Below are positions 8,348 to 15,822 of a DNA stretch of 64,000 nucleotides, one piece after another. A model generated the notes under the pieces. The model did no database searches. It saw only the letters and a program-made list of their open reading frames with translations, and was not told where the DNA came from. Numbering within the stretch: the stretch's first letter is position 1; each line of letters begins with the position of its first letter. The stretch is taken from assembly GCF_011046975.1 (NCBI RefSeq), contig NZ_CP049253.1, positions 2,108,001-2,172,000 on the forward strand, given 5' to 3'. This stretch comes from Microbacterium amylolyticum (GTDB lineage: Bacteria; Actinomycetota; Actinomycetes; Actinomycetales; Microbacteriaceae). The position numbers and the translations under genes were made by a program.

Positions 8348-10399
8348 GTGGCAGACACTGTCGTTCGCCCGGAACAGCACACCGAGCCCCCCGTCGACCC
8401 GAGCATCGATGTCGAAGGTCTCACGCCTGTTCTGATGGGAAAGTGGCGGGATGTCCGCCTCGAAGCCCGCGAGATGATCAAGGACGAGGCGTTTTGGCGC
8501 ATCGATGGCCAGCACTACCTCGAGCACCGGGAGCGCGTGCTCGAACAGTGCCGCCTCCTCGCTCAGCGCGGCGCGAGCTCTCGTGCGCTTCCCGTCGAAT
8601 ATGGCGGGCTCGACACGCAGGGCGGAAACATTGCGGGCTTCGAAGAGCTCGTGCTCGCCGACCCCAGCCTGCAGATCAAATCCGGCGTGCAGTGGGGCTT
8701 GTTCGGGTCCGCGATCTTTCAGCTGGGCACGAAGAAGCATCACGACAAGTGGCTGCGTGATGTCTTTTCGCTCGATCTGCCCGGCGCTTTCGCCATGACG
8801 GAGACGGGTCACGGTTCCGACGTCCAGTCGATCGGCACAACCGCGACCTACGACGTCGACGCACAAGAATTCGTCATCAACACCCCGTTCCGTGGGGCCT
8901 ACAAGGACTACCTCGGAAACGCCGCGAAGCACGGCCAGGCGGCCACCGTTTTTGCGCAGCTCATCACGGGCGGTGTCAACTACGGGGTGCACTGTTTCTT
9001 CGTGCCCATCCGCAACGAAGACGGTGAAAACCTTCCGGGCATCACCAGCGAGGATGATGGGCCGAAGGGCGGCCTCAATGGCATCGACAACGGTCGTCTC
9101 GCGTTCGATCACGTTCGTGTGCCGCGTGAGAACCTGCTCAACCGCTACGGCGATGTCGGCGCCGACGGCACGTACACCAGCCCCATCGCCAGCCCCGGAC
9201 GCCGGTTCTTCACGATGCTCGGCGCTCTGGTCCAGGGGCGCGTTTCGCTGGATGGCGCAGCCACATGGGCATCGGCGCTCGCACTGAAGATTGCCGTCAC
9301 CTATGGCAACGAGCGCCGGCAGTTCGATGGCCCGACGGGTGAGGAAGTGGTGCTTCTCGACTACGGGAAGCATCGTCGCCGCCTGATTCCGCTGATCGCG
9401 ACCACCTACGCGCAGACCTTCGCCCACGAGCAGCTGCTGCAGAAGTTCGACGCCGTCTTCAGCGGTGAGAACGACACCGACGAGTCGCGCGAAGACCTCG
9501 AAACACTCGCCGCGGCGCTGAAGCCGTTGTCGACCTGGCACGGCCTAGATGCCGTGCAGGAGGCAAGAGAAGCCTGCGGCGGACAGGGATACCTGGCGGA
9601 GAACCGTCTGGTTACTCTGCACCAGGACCTCGATGTCTACGCCACCTTCGAGGGCGACAACAACGTGCTGCTGCAGCTGGTGGGCAAGCGCCTGTTGGGC
9701 GACTTCGCCAAGCAGTTCTCGGGGGCCGATACGAAAAAGCTCGCGGCCTACGCTGCCAAACAGGGAGCGTCGCGCTTCTTCCACGGAGCGGGCCTCCGCC
9801 AGCTGGGACAAACCGTCACCGACCTGGGCTCGATCGCCCGGTCCGTCGAGCTGGGGCTGCGCGGTGAGGACCAGCATGCGCTTCTCGCCGACCGCGTCGA
9901 GCAGATGGTCACCGATGTGGGAACGCGCCTGAACCAGGCACGCAAACTCGACCCCGTCGAGGCGCAGAAGGTGTTCAATGACAACCAGGTGGAGCTGATC
10001 GAGGCGGCCCGTGCACACGGCGAGCTGCTGCAGTGGGAGTCGTTCACCGATGCGCTCGACGAGATTGAGGACGAGGGCACCCGCGCTGTTCTCACGTGGG
10101 TGCGCGATCTGTTCGGTCTGACGATGATCGAAAAGCATCTTTCCTGGCACCTCATCAACGGCCGTCTGTCGACGCAACGCGCCGCGAGTGTCTCGCGCTA
10201 CATCGATCGACTGTGCGAGCGTCTGCGCCCCCACGCGCAGGACCTCGTCGACGCGTTCGGCCTCGCGCCGGAGCATGTGCGGGCTCCGATCGCTTCCGGC
10301 GCTGAAAAGGTACGTCAGGACGAAGCGCGCGCGCACTACGCCGAACTGGCTGCGTCCGGTAACGCACCCGTTCCCGAGAAGGTCGCGAAGAAGCGCTGA
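8348..10399 (+). CDS. Acyl-CoA dehydrogenase/oxidase, ACOX-like long form
   Basis: 683 residues, GTG start preceded by GAGAGGAAG. Flavoprotein for the first step of fatty acyl-CoA beta-oxidation. The architecture is that of peroxisomal-type acyl-CoA oxidases rather than the usual 380-residue dehydrogenase: N-terminal alpha domain, FAD/substrate signature AMTETGHGSDVQS at about 149-161, C-terminal helical domains past 450. The expected catalytic Glu is at 435 in YATFEGDNNVLLQ. Whether O2 or an electron-transfer flavoprotein accepts electrons cannot be told from sequence; actinobacterial annotations call such proteins acyl-CoA dehydrogenase. Single gene, convergent with the glycosyltransferase, separated by a strong hairpin. 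Confidence 0.88.
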   Translation: MADTVVRPEQHTEPPVDPSIDVEGLTPVLMGKWRDVRLEAREMIKDEAFWRIDGQHYLEHRERVLEQCRLLAQRGASSRALPVEYGGLDTQGGNIAGFEELVLADPSLQIKSGVQWGLFGSAIFQLGTKKHHDKWLRDVFSLDLPGAFAMTETGHGSDVQSIGTTATYDVDAQEFVINTPFRGAYKDYLGNAAKHGQAATVFAQLITGGVNYGVHCFFVPIRNEDGENLPGITSEDDGPKGGLNGIDNGRLAFDHVRVPRENLLNRYGDVGADGTYTSPIASPGRRFFTMLGALVQGRVSLDGAATWASALALKIAVTYGNERRQFDGPTGEEVVLLDYGKHRRRLIPLIATTYAQTFAHEQLLQKFDAVFSGENDTDESREDLETLAAALKPLSTWHGLDAVQEAREACGGQGYLAENRLVTLHQDLDVYATFEGDNNVLLQLVGKRLLGDFAKQFSGADTKKLAAYAAKQGASRFFHGAGLRQLGQTVTDLGSIARSVELGLRGEDQHALLADRVEQMVTDVGTRLNQARKLDPVEAQKVFNDNQVELIEAARAHGELLQWESFTDALDEIEDEGTRAVLTWVRDLFGLTMIEKHLSWHLINGRLSTQRAASVSRYIDRLCERLRPHAQDLVDAFGLAPEHVRAPIASGAEKVRQDEARAHYAELAASGNAPVPEKVAKKR

Positions 10400-10404
10400 T
10401 GTTG

Positions 10405-10451
10405 CGGTGTCGTGCGGTGCGGTGATCAGATCACCGCACCGCACGACACCG
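10405..10451. terminator. 22-bp perfect hairpin between convergent genes
   Basis: Arms 10405-10426 and 10430-10451 pair perfectly over 22 bp with a 3-nt loop CAG. It starts six bases after the acyl-CoA dehydrogenase stop and abuts the stop of the glycosyltransferase on the other strand. There is no T run, but its position fits a bidirectional terminator or RNA 3'-end stabiliser. Confidence 0.75.
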
Positions 10452-11588
10452 TTATGCGCCGCTGACCTTCTCGGCGGGCGACGACGCGCGCACGGATGAG
10501 TCGGAGCGCGGCGCGTAGACCACGAGCGAGTGGAACGTAAAGCGCACGAGGAAGGCCACGGCGAGGGTGATGGCTGTTGCGAGAGGACTCGACATTCCGG
10601 CTCTTTCGACCATCAAAGCCATCACCGGAATGCGGATCGCCGATTCGATGTTGTTGAACGCGAACGACGATGCGAAGCGTCGCCAGAATCCGCGGGCATG
10701 CTCGCGCATATCGTGGAATACGAACCTCTCGGCCAGGAGGAAGTTCGCGATGATCGTGGCTTCTGCGGCGATGACGGCCGCCCAGAGGTAACCGACTCCG
10801 AGTCCGGTCAGCAGCCACACGATCGCGACGTTGGCAACCGCTCCCATTGCGCCGATCAGGGCGAAGCCGCTCATCTTTCCAAAGCGCAGCAGGGCAAGCT
10901 GGTGTACAAAACGCGCGCCCTGTTTCACGGACGCTTTCGACTCTCCCGCGTGGCGGTCGGCGAAGGAGAAAGGTATCTCCTCGACGCGGAGCGGCCCGCG
11001 CACGATGATTTCGAGCAGGATCTTGAACCCACGGGGCCGCAGCGTCTCAAGGTTGATGCGCGTGCGGTCAACGCCGAAGAACCCTGTCATCGGATCGGTG
11101 ATCTCCCGCAGCTTCAGGGGGAACATCGCGCGGGTCACGGCCGTCGACGCCCAGGACACGAGGCGACGCGTTGCATCGGCGAGACCGGTTGCGCTTCCGC
11201 CTCCCATGTACCGGGAGGCCGCGACGATATCGGCGTCCGAGCGTTCCAGATGGTCGACGATCGCCGGAATCGTCTCGGGGGGATGCTGAAGATCGCCGTC
11301 CATCACAACGCAAATGTCGGCGGATGCCGCGCGGAATCCCTCGACGACAGCACCGCCCAGGCCGGCGGTGGCACGTTCCCGGCGGATCACGCGCACCGGT
11401 AGCGGCGCTGTCATGGCAACGCGCTCAACAACGTCGGCAGTGTCATCCGAGGAATCGTCGACGAAGAGGATCTCGGCACGACGACCAGCAAGAGCTGCCG
11501 CCGTGCGGCGCACCAGCTCTTCGACGTTGTCGCGTTCGTTGAACGTTGGCACGACGATCGTCAGATCCACCGCCCCCTGTGACTGCAT
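10452..11588 (-). CDS. Dolichyl-phosphate-mannose-type glycosyltransferase fused to GtrA membrane domain
   Basis: 378 residues from ATG at 11586-11588; upstream in-frame residues do not resemble the family. The N-terminal GT2 domain begins VVPTFNERDNVEEL (about 12-25), with FVDDSSDDT and the metal-binding DGD at 97-99 followed by LQHPPE, and TDPMTGFF for acceptor binding. From about 240 onward four hydrophobic segments form a GtrA-like domain (GFALIGAMGAVANV, then FLLAERFVF). Such proteins transfer a sugar, often mannose or glucose, from a nucleotide sugar to polyprenyl phosphate at the inner face of the membrane, with the GtrA part possibly helping flipping. Divergent from the mycoredoxin gene (70-bp gap). 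Confidence 0.9.
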   Translation of the reverse strand: MQSQGAVDLTIVVPTFNERDNVEELVRRTAAALAGRRAEILFVDDSSDDTADVVERVAMTAPLPVRVIRRERATAGLGGAVVEGFRAASADICVVMDGDLQHPPETIPAIVDHLERSDADIVAASRYMGGGSATGLADATRRLVSWASTAVTRAMFPLKLREITDPMTGFFGVDRTRINLETLRPRGFKILLEIIVRGPLRVEEIPFSFADRHAGESKASVKQGARFVHQLALLRFGKMSGFALIGAMGAVANVAIVWLLTGLGVGYLWAAVIAAEATIIANFLLAERFVFHDMREHARGFWRRFASSFAFNNIESAIRIPVMALMVERAGMSSPLATAITLAVAFLVRFTFHSLVVYAPRSDSSVRASSPAEKVSGA

Positions 11589-11658
11589 TTCTCCATGGTC
11601 GCACGAAGGATGATGAGCGAGCCGCGCCCGTCCTCTCGGACGGACGTATTCTGGAAGT

Positions 11659-11922
11659 ATGACGAATCCCGCCCAGGACACGATCACGATGTTTGGCGCC
11701 GAATGGTGCCGTGACTGCCGCCGCACGAAGGCGCAGCTTGACGGCCTCGGTGTTGCGTACACATATGTCGATCTGGCGGACGACCCCGCTTCGGCCGAGG
11801 TGGCGAAGGACATTTCGGGGCGCACGAACATCCCCGTCGTCGTCTACCCCGATGCCAGCCACCAGGTGGAACCGTCGAACGCCGACGTCGAGAAGAAGCT
11901 GCGAGAGCTGTCCCTGATCTGA
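11659..11922 (+). CDS. Mycoredoxin-like glutaredoxin family protein
   Basis: 87 residues. Small thioredoxin-fold protein with redox motif C17-R-D-C20 in FGAEWCRDCRRT and the cis-proline region TNIPVVVYPD. The pattern W-C-x-D-C with following R matches actinobacterial mycoredoxins, which reduce mycothiol mixed disulfides on proteins in place of glutathione-dependent glutaredoxins. Its size is normal for Mrx1-like proteins. Followed 61 bases later by the resolvase-like gene. Confidence 0.88.
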   Translation: MTNPAQDTITMFGAEWCRDCRRTKAQLDGLGVAYTYVDLADDPASAEVAKDISGRTNIPVVVYPDASHQVEPSNADVEKKLRELSLI

Positions 11923-11983
11923 ACGCCGGACGTCTTCGGCGTCGTTGCGGGCGAGAGGCGTTCACCTGCGGCACAATGGAGAT

Positions 11984-12358
11984 GTGAGCGAGCACGTCGA
12001 GCAGGTCAGCACCGAGAACGAGATTTGGCGAGCCCGCCCGGTGGGCTCCCGCCTCGTCGGCGTCGTTGTTGCTCGCGACGGCATGCCGTCCGTCATCGAG
12101 CAGCGCGATCAACTCACTCAGTTCGGTGTGACGATCGAGGGGTTCCGGCACCCGGCGCCGAACGTCAGCGAAACGTGGGACGAGCGGCTCAACCGCCTGT
12201 TCGGCCGCCTCGAACGCGGCGATGTCGTTGTTGTCACCAGCGCGCTAGTCTTCGGGCGGGACGCGGCAGAAGAGGCGCAGACGATCGCTGAGCTCGGTCG
12301 CCGCGGCATCATGATCAAGGTTCTGACGCACGACGCAGCGCCACCCGTTTCCGGCTGA
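11984..12358 (+). CDS. Degenerate resolvase-like domain protein
   Basis: 124 residues from GTG at 11984; residues encoded upstream of it in frame look like intergenic sequence. The fold pattern of the N-terminal serine-recombinase domain is visible: RLVGVVVARDG, then a QRDQL helix, ERGDVVVVTSALVFGRD and IAELGRRGIMIKVL. The catalytic serine expected after the first strand (ARVS in resolvases) is absent, replaced by VVARDG, while one Arg of the FGR stretch remains. No DNA-binding C-terminal domain follows. Probably a stand-alone, catalytically inactive relative of unknown function; family assignment is by pattern only. Confidence 0.6.
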   Translation: MSEHVEQVSTENEIWRARPVGSRLVGVVVARDGMPSVIEQRDQLTQFGVTIEGFRHPAPNVSETWDERLNRLFGRLERGDVVVVTSALVFGRDAAEEAQTIAELGRRGIMIKVLTHDAAPPVSG

Positions 12359-12405
12359 TCCGGGGTTTTCGGGCGCCGCTCAAGCTTCGCGCCTAATCTG
12401 GGTAT

Positions 12406-13302
12406 GTGCCCGCCAAGATTCTCCTCTACTACGTGTTCACGCCGATCGCCGATCCCGAAGCGGTTCGGCTGTGGCAGCGCGACCTGTGCGAGCTGCTGGG
12501 CCTGCGCGGCAGGATCCTCCTGTCCGATCACGGGATGAACGGCACCGTCGGCGGCGACATGGCCGCTTTGAAGAAGTATGTGCGCAAGACGAAGCAGTTC
12601 GCCCCCTTCGCGGATATTGACTTCAAGTGGTCGACGGGAACCGGCCTGGATGAAGACGGCTTCAGCCTCGATTTCCCCCGGCTGTCCGTCAAGGTCCGTG
12701 ATGAGATCGTCTCCTTCGGCGCCCCCGGCGAGATCGCGGTGGACGAAAACGGCGTGATCGGCGGCGGAACCCACCTCAAGCCCGGCGAACTGCACAAGCT
12801 CGTCGAGTCACGGGACGACGTTGTCTTCTTCGACGGGCGAAACGCGTTCGAGGCCGAGATCGGGAGGTTCAAGAACGCGATCGTTCCGAACACCGAGACA
12901 ACGCGGGACTTCATCAATGAGATTGAGTCGGGCACGTACGACCATCTCAAGGACAAGCCCATTGTCACGTACTGCACGGGCGGCATTCGGTGCGAGGTGC
13001 TGTCGAGTTTGATGACCAGCCGTGGTTTCACCGACGTCTACCAGTTGGATGGCGGCATCGTTCGCTACGGCGAGACCTTCGGAAACACGGGTCTGTGGCA
13101 GGGATCGCTCTACGTTTTCGACGGACGAGAGACGATGACTTTCGGCGAAAACGCCGACACGATCGGGCAGTGCGCCTCCTGCGCGTCGCCGTCTGACCGC
13201 ATGGTCAACTGCGTTGACGATGCCTGCCGCTCGCGCGTTGTTCTGTGCGAGGACTGCGGCCAGGCGGCAGCCTGTCACCGCCACGCCCCAGCTGCCGTAT
13301 AA
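12406..13302 (+). CDS. trhO: tRNA uridine(34) hydroxylase TrhO
   Basis: 298 residues, GTG start. Rhodanese-domain enzyme that hydroxylates U34 of tRNAs to ho5U in an O2-dependent way. The N-terminal acylphosphatase-like part ([13 protein letters not shown]) is followed by a rhodanese domain with active-site Cys190 in YCTGGIRCE and then [12 protein letters not shown]. The C-terminus carries a cysteine-rich tail ([27 protein letters not shown]) that looks like a zinc module, as in many actinobacterial and YceA-type members. Full length. Monocistronic or read together with the following gene (17-bp gap). Confidence 0.92.
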   Translation: MPAKILLYYVFTPIADPEAVRLWQRDLCELLGLRGRILLSDHGMNGTVGGDMAALKKYVRKTKQFAPFADIDFKWSTGTGLDEDGFSLDFPRLSVKVRDEIVSFGAPGEIAVDENGVIGGGTHLKPGELHKLVESRDDVVFFDGRNAFEAEIGRFKNAIVPNTETTRDFINEIESGTYDHLKDKPIVTYCTGGIRCEVLSSLMTSRGFTDVYQLDGGIVRYGETFGNTGLWQGSLYVFDGRETMTFGENADTIGQCASCASPSDRMVNCVDDACRSRVVLCEDCGQAAACHRHAPAAV

Positions 13303-13319
13303 GGCGGTAGCGTCGGAGC

Positions 13320-13733
13320 ATGGCTTCCGACGAGATGCTGCGCTTTCTGGACAACACCGAGGTTGTCGCCGTTGTGACAACGCGGCGTGATGGCCGGCGG
13401 GCGGCAACGCCGATCTGGTCGATGGTGGTCGACGGGGTGGCTTATGTGCGGTCCGCGTACGGCCCGAGCGCGTGGTGGTACCGCCACGTTCTTTCCGGAC
13501 GCCCCGTCGCCTTCGCGACGGAGAGTGGGAAGATCGCGGAAAGCGACCGTGACGCGGCGCTGGAGCTTCCCCGGACTGCCGTCGCGATGCAGCCGGTTCC
13601 CGCGAACGACGCCGTTCACGCCGCGATCGACGCCGAGATTGAGCGCAAGTACGAAGGGGCGATGAGATCGTCGATCGACGCGATGCTGAGCCCCGAGGCA
13701 ACAGCCTGCACCCTGCGCGTCGTCTCACCCTAG
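13320..13733 (+). CDS. DUF2255-like / flavin-fold small protein
   Basis: 137 residues. Residues 13-60 (VVAVVTTRRDGRRAATPIW, then VAYVRSAYGPSAWWYRHV) match the pattern of DUF2255 proteins and of short pyridoxamine-phosphate-oxidase-like split-barrel proteins, where this strand pair binds a nitroreductase-type flavin or F420. No catalytic residues can be named. Starts 17 bases after trhO, so it may be co-transcribed. Function unknown. Confidence 0.6.
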   Translation: MASDEMLRFLDNTEVVAVVTTRRDGRRAATPIWSMVVDGVAYVRSAYGPSAWWYRHVLSGRPVAFATESGKIAESDRDAALELPRTAVAMQPVPANDAVHAAIDAEIERKYEGAMRSSIDAMLSPEATACTLRVVSP

Positions 13734-13791
13734 TTATCGGTTCCCCACAACGAATCACGCGTTTTGGGGGAGGAGTGCTCTACTAGACGTC

Positions 13792-14322
13792 GTGAATCTG
13801 CTGTTTCGACTTCTTCTCCTTCGCCTGCGCGTTCGCAAGGCTCCCGCCGTGTCGCTCTGGGATCAGACCGAGACTCCGTTTCGCGTTCTTCCCACCGACC
13901 TGGACGTGCTTCGGCACATGAACAACGGGCGCTACTTGACGCTGCTCGACCTGGGGCGCCTGGACCTGATGATGCGGTCCGGATTCGGACGCATTGTGTC
14001 CGATCACGGGTGGTACTCCGTTGTGTCTGCGCAGACGATCTCCTACAAGCGTTCGCTGACGTTGTGGCAGAGGTTCGTCGTTCGCACTCGCGTGTTGGGT
14101 GTTGACGAGCGATCGACCTACATGGAACAGGAGTTCGTCCGGGGCGACACTGTCGTTGCCCGGGCGGTGATCCAGGCTCGTTTCTTGCGAAAGACGGGCG
14201 GAACGATCAGCGGCGCCGAGGTGCTTGCCGTCTGCCCCGAGCCGATGCCGGAAGACATGGTGCTGCCGGAGTGGGTGACCACCTGGGCGGACGAGGTGCG
14301 GATCTCCAGCTCAGCGTCGTGA
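13792..14322 (+). CDS. Hotdog-fold acyl-CoA thioesterase family protein
   Basis: 176 residues from GTG at 13792. The hotdog signature of 4-hydroxybenzoyl-CoA-thioesterase/THEM6-type proteins is clear: PTDLDVLRHMNNGRYLTLLD, with the Asp and His-Met-Asn-Asn-Gly run forming the start of the central helix. A basic N-terminal segment (LLRLRVRKAP) precedes it. Substrate unknown; likely hydrolyses acyl-CoA or a related thioester. The 3' end overlaps the broken Pr6Pr gene on the other strand by 12 bases. Confidence 0.82.
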   Translation: MNLLFRLLLLRLRVRKAPAVSLWDQTETPFRVLPTDLDVLRHMNNGRYLTLLDLGRLDLMMRSGFGRIVSDHGWYSVVSAQTISYKRSLTLWQRFVVRTRVLGVDERSTYMEQEFVRGDTVVARAVIQARFLRKTGGTISGAEVLAVCPEPMPEDMVLPEWVTTWADEVRISSSAS

Positions 14323-14858
14323 TGCGCGGGCTCGCGACGCCCAGACGATTGCCGCCGCGACGGCGGTAAAGCATACCGTGATCGCGGCGATGTAGAGTGC
14401 GACACCGCCGTAACCGCCCTGCAGGTGCGGGTCGAGGAACGGATACGGATACCGCCAGGCGTTGCCCGTCGCGGGCGCCGTGATCGTGTTCGCACGAAGG
14501 AGCGTGTACACCGACCAGGCCAGGGGGAAGGCGATAATCGCCCAGATCGCTGCCCAGCGCAGGGGACGGCGACGCGGAGCGAACAGCACATCCGCCAGCA
14601 GGAGCGCGGGGCCGATCAGATGAAGAACCTCGTCGGCCCACGCGACAACGGTTGAGGGGTTCTCAATGCCGCGTAGCAGTAGGTTGTAGACGATGCCCGT
14701 GACGATCATGTAGGTCGACGCGCAGGCGAGGAGCACCCCGAGCCAGGCGGGCTCCTCGCCGCGATGGCGGCGGACGCAACGAGGCGCCCAATCTGCCACG
14801 CGGTCACCCGCGCTGCGTCCGTGCGTCGGGGCGCATGCGCCCTGGTCGATTCGGCCAT
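14311..14858 (-). pseudogene. Pr6Pr family membrane protein, broken by internal loss and frameshift
   Basis: The downstream frame (from about 14760 to 14311) matches Pr6Pr proteins: WLGVLLACASTYMIVTGIVY, NLLLRGIENPS, then YPFLDPHLQGGYGG. Family members are about 200-215 residues and begin with two further membrane helices. In the other frame an ATG at 14856-14858 starts MAESTRAHAPRR and reads WQIGRLVASAAIAA, a plausible family N-terminus, up to about 14765. The two parts are out of frame and about 50 residues of TM1-TM2 are missing between them. A short protein starting at 14799 could be made but would lack the first helices. The family has no known function. Confidence 0.6.
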
Positions 14859-15227
14859 GGGGTGACCGTAGCGCGAGGACGGTCGCGTTCGAGGCTTACG
14901 GGACGCACGTGCTCACCGGGGAGGGTGGGGGGAGTGGGAAGGAAGCAGGGGCCCGTCACGCCTAACGAAGGAAATCCGAGCACCGGAGTCGTGCTTTTCG
15001 AGGTTCCGGGCCGTTTCGCCGGAGTTTTTCCTTCGTTAGGCATCTCGGGGCGCAGGCACAGGTCGACGCACACGAAAGTGGAGTTGTGGGCTGCGGAGCG
15101 CCGAAGGCCGCCGTACTGGTACGCGAACCGCATCCTCGATCGCAAGAATGGCTAGACCGATGACCGCATGGCACGCGGAGGAATGATCCTCGGGCTAGGC
15201 TAAGCCGCCTCTCACCGGGGTAAAGCA
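14859..15227. other. Intergenic stretch without genes
   Basis: No convincing gene: frames open here lack homology-like features. It holds the inverted-repeat element at 14960-15041 and otherwise nothing I can assign. Confidence 0.6.
14960..15041. repeat. Inverted-repeat element, copy A
   Basis: About 82 bp bounded by a 15-bp perfect inverted repeat, GCCTAACGAAGGAAA and TTTCCTTCGTTAGGC. The interior includes CGTTTCGCCGGAGTTTTT next to the right end. Copy B at 39574-39653 (inverted orientation) has the same ends, length and the internal CGTTTCGCCG block, so this is a dispersed family and not a chance palindrome. Confidence 0.8.
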
Positions 15228-15261
15228 AAACCCCCGCCATGTAGAAGCTAGGCGAGGGTTT
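15228..15261 (-). terminator. Terminator of the tRNA operon
   Basis: On the minus strand an 11-bp stem (AAACCCTCGCC with GGCGGGGGTTT) is followed by TTTTGCTTT. It lies 27 bases after the end of tRNA-Phe and ends the Glu-Asp-Phe transcript. Confidence 0.85.
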
Positions 15262-15287
15262 CTAGGATGACTGTAATGGTCATCTTG

Positions 15288-15360
15288 TGGCTCCGACGGG
15301 CGTCGATCCCGTGACCTCACGATTTTCAGTCGTGCGCTCTACCAACTGAGCTACAGAGCC
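15288..15360 (-). tRNA. tRNA-Phe (GAA)
   Basis: 73 nt. Acceptor GGCTCTG/CGGAGCC, D-arm AGCTCAGTTGGTAGAGC, anticodon stem ACGACTGAAAATCGT with GAA, T-arm CGGGATCGACGCCCG. 3' CCA is not encoded. Last tRNA of the minus-strand trio. Confidence 0.97.
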
Positions 15361-15422
15361 TTACGGCTATTGCCGCATCCTACAAGTATGGCCTCCTCGA
15401 AAGAAGGCCATACGAAGTGGAG

Positions 15423-15496
15423 CGACCCTGACGGGACTTGAACCCGCGACCTCCGCCGTGACAGGGCGGCACGCTAACCAACTGCGCTACAGGGCC
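15423..15496 (-). tRNA. tRNA-Asp (GTC)
   Basis: 74 nt. Acceptor GGCCCTG/CAGGGTC with discriminator G, anticodon loop CTGTCAC giving GTC, T-loop GGGTTCAAGTCCC. 3' CCA is not encoded. Middle gene of the tRNA operon. Confidence 0.97.
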
Positions 15497-15537
15497 AGAT
15501 TGTGCTTTCGCACAGGTTTTCAGTTATATCTGTTACG

Positions 15538-15610
15538 TGACCCCAACGGGATTCGAACCCGTGCTACCGGCGTGAAAGGCCGGCGTCCTAGGCCGCTAAA
15601 CGATGGGGCC
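15538..15610 (-). tRNA. tRNA-Glu (TTC)
   Basis: 73 nt. Acceptor GGCCCCA/TGGGGTC, anticodon loop CTTTCAC giving TTC, T-arm CGGGTTCGAATCCCG. 3' CCA is not encoded. First tRNA of the minus-strand operon. Confidence 0.97.
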
Positions 15611-15645
15611 GTGTTGCGAACCGCTGGGGTGTCGCGCCAACCGTT

Positions 15646-15680
15646 CTATATTAGGCACAACCGGTCGTCCACGGCAAAAC
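15646..15680 (-). promoter_or_regulatory. Possible promoter of the tRNA operon
   Basis: On the minus strand TAATATAGA (15646-15653 core) lies about 36 bases before tRNA-Glu and resembles a -10 box. The -35 region is poor (TGGACG at suboptimal spacing), so the call is weak. Confidence 0.3.
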
Positions 15681-15822
15681 GGCGCCGCTTCTCTGGCGCC
15701 TCGGGCGTGTCGGAGAGGAGCCTGAGCGCGTGTCATGCGGCGGAACAATTCGGCCGCGGGTGGCCGTGCGGCGCGAAACGGATACTGGATGACAGGTCGA
15801 TTTTCGCGCCGTCCTTGTTACT

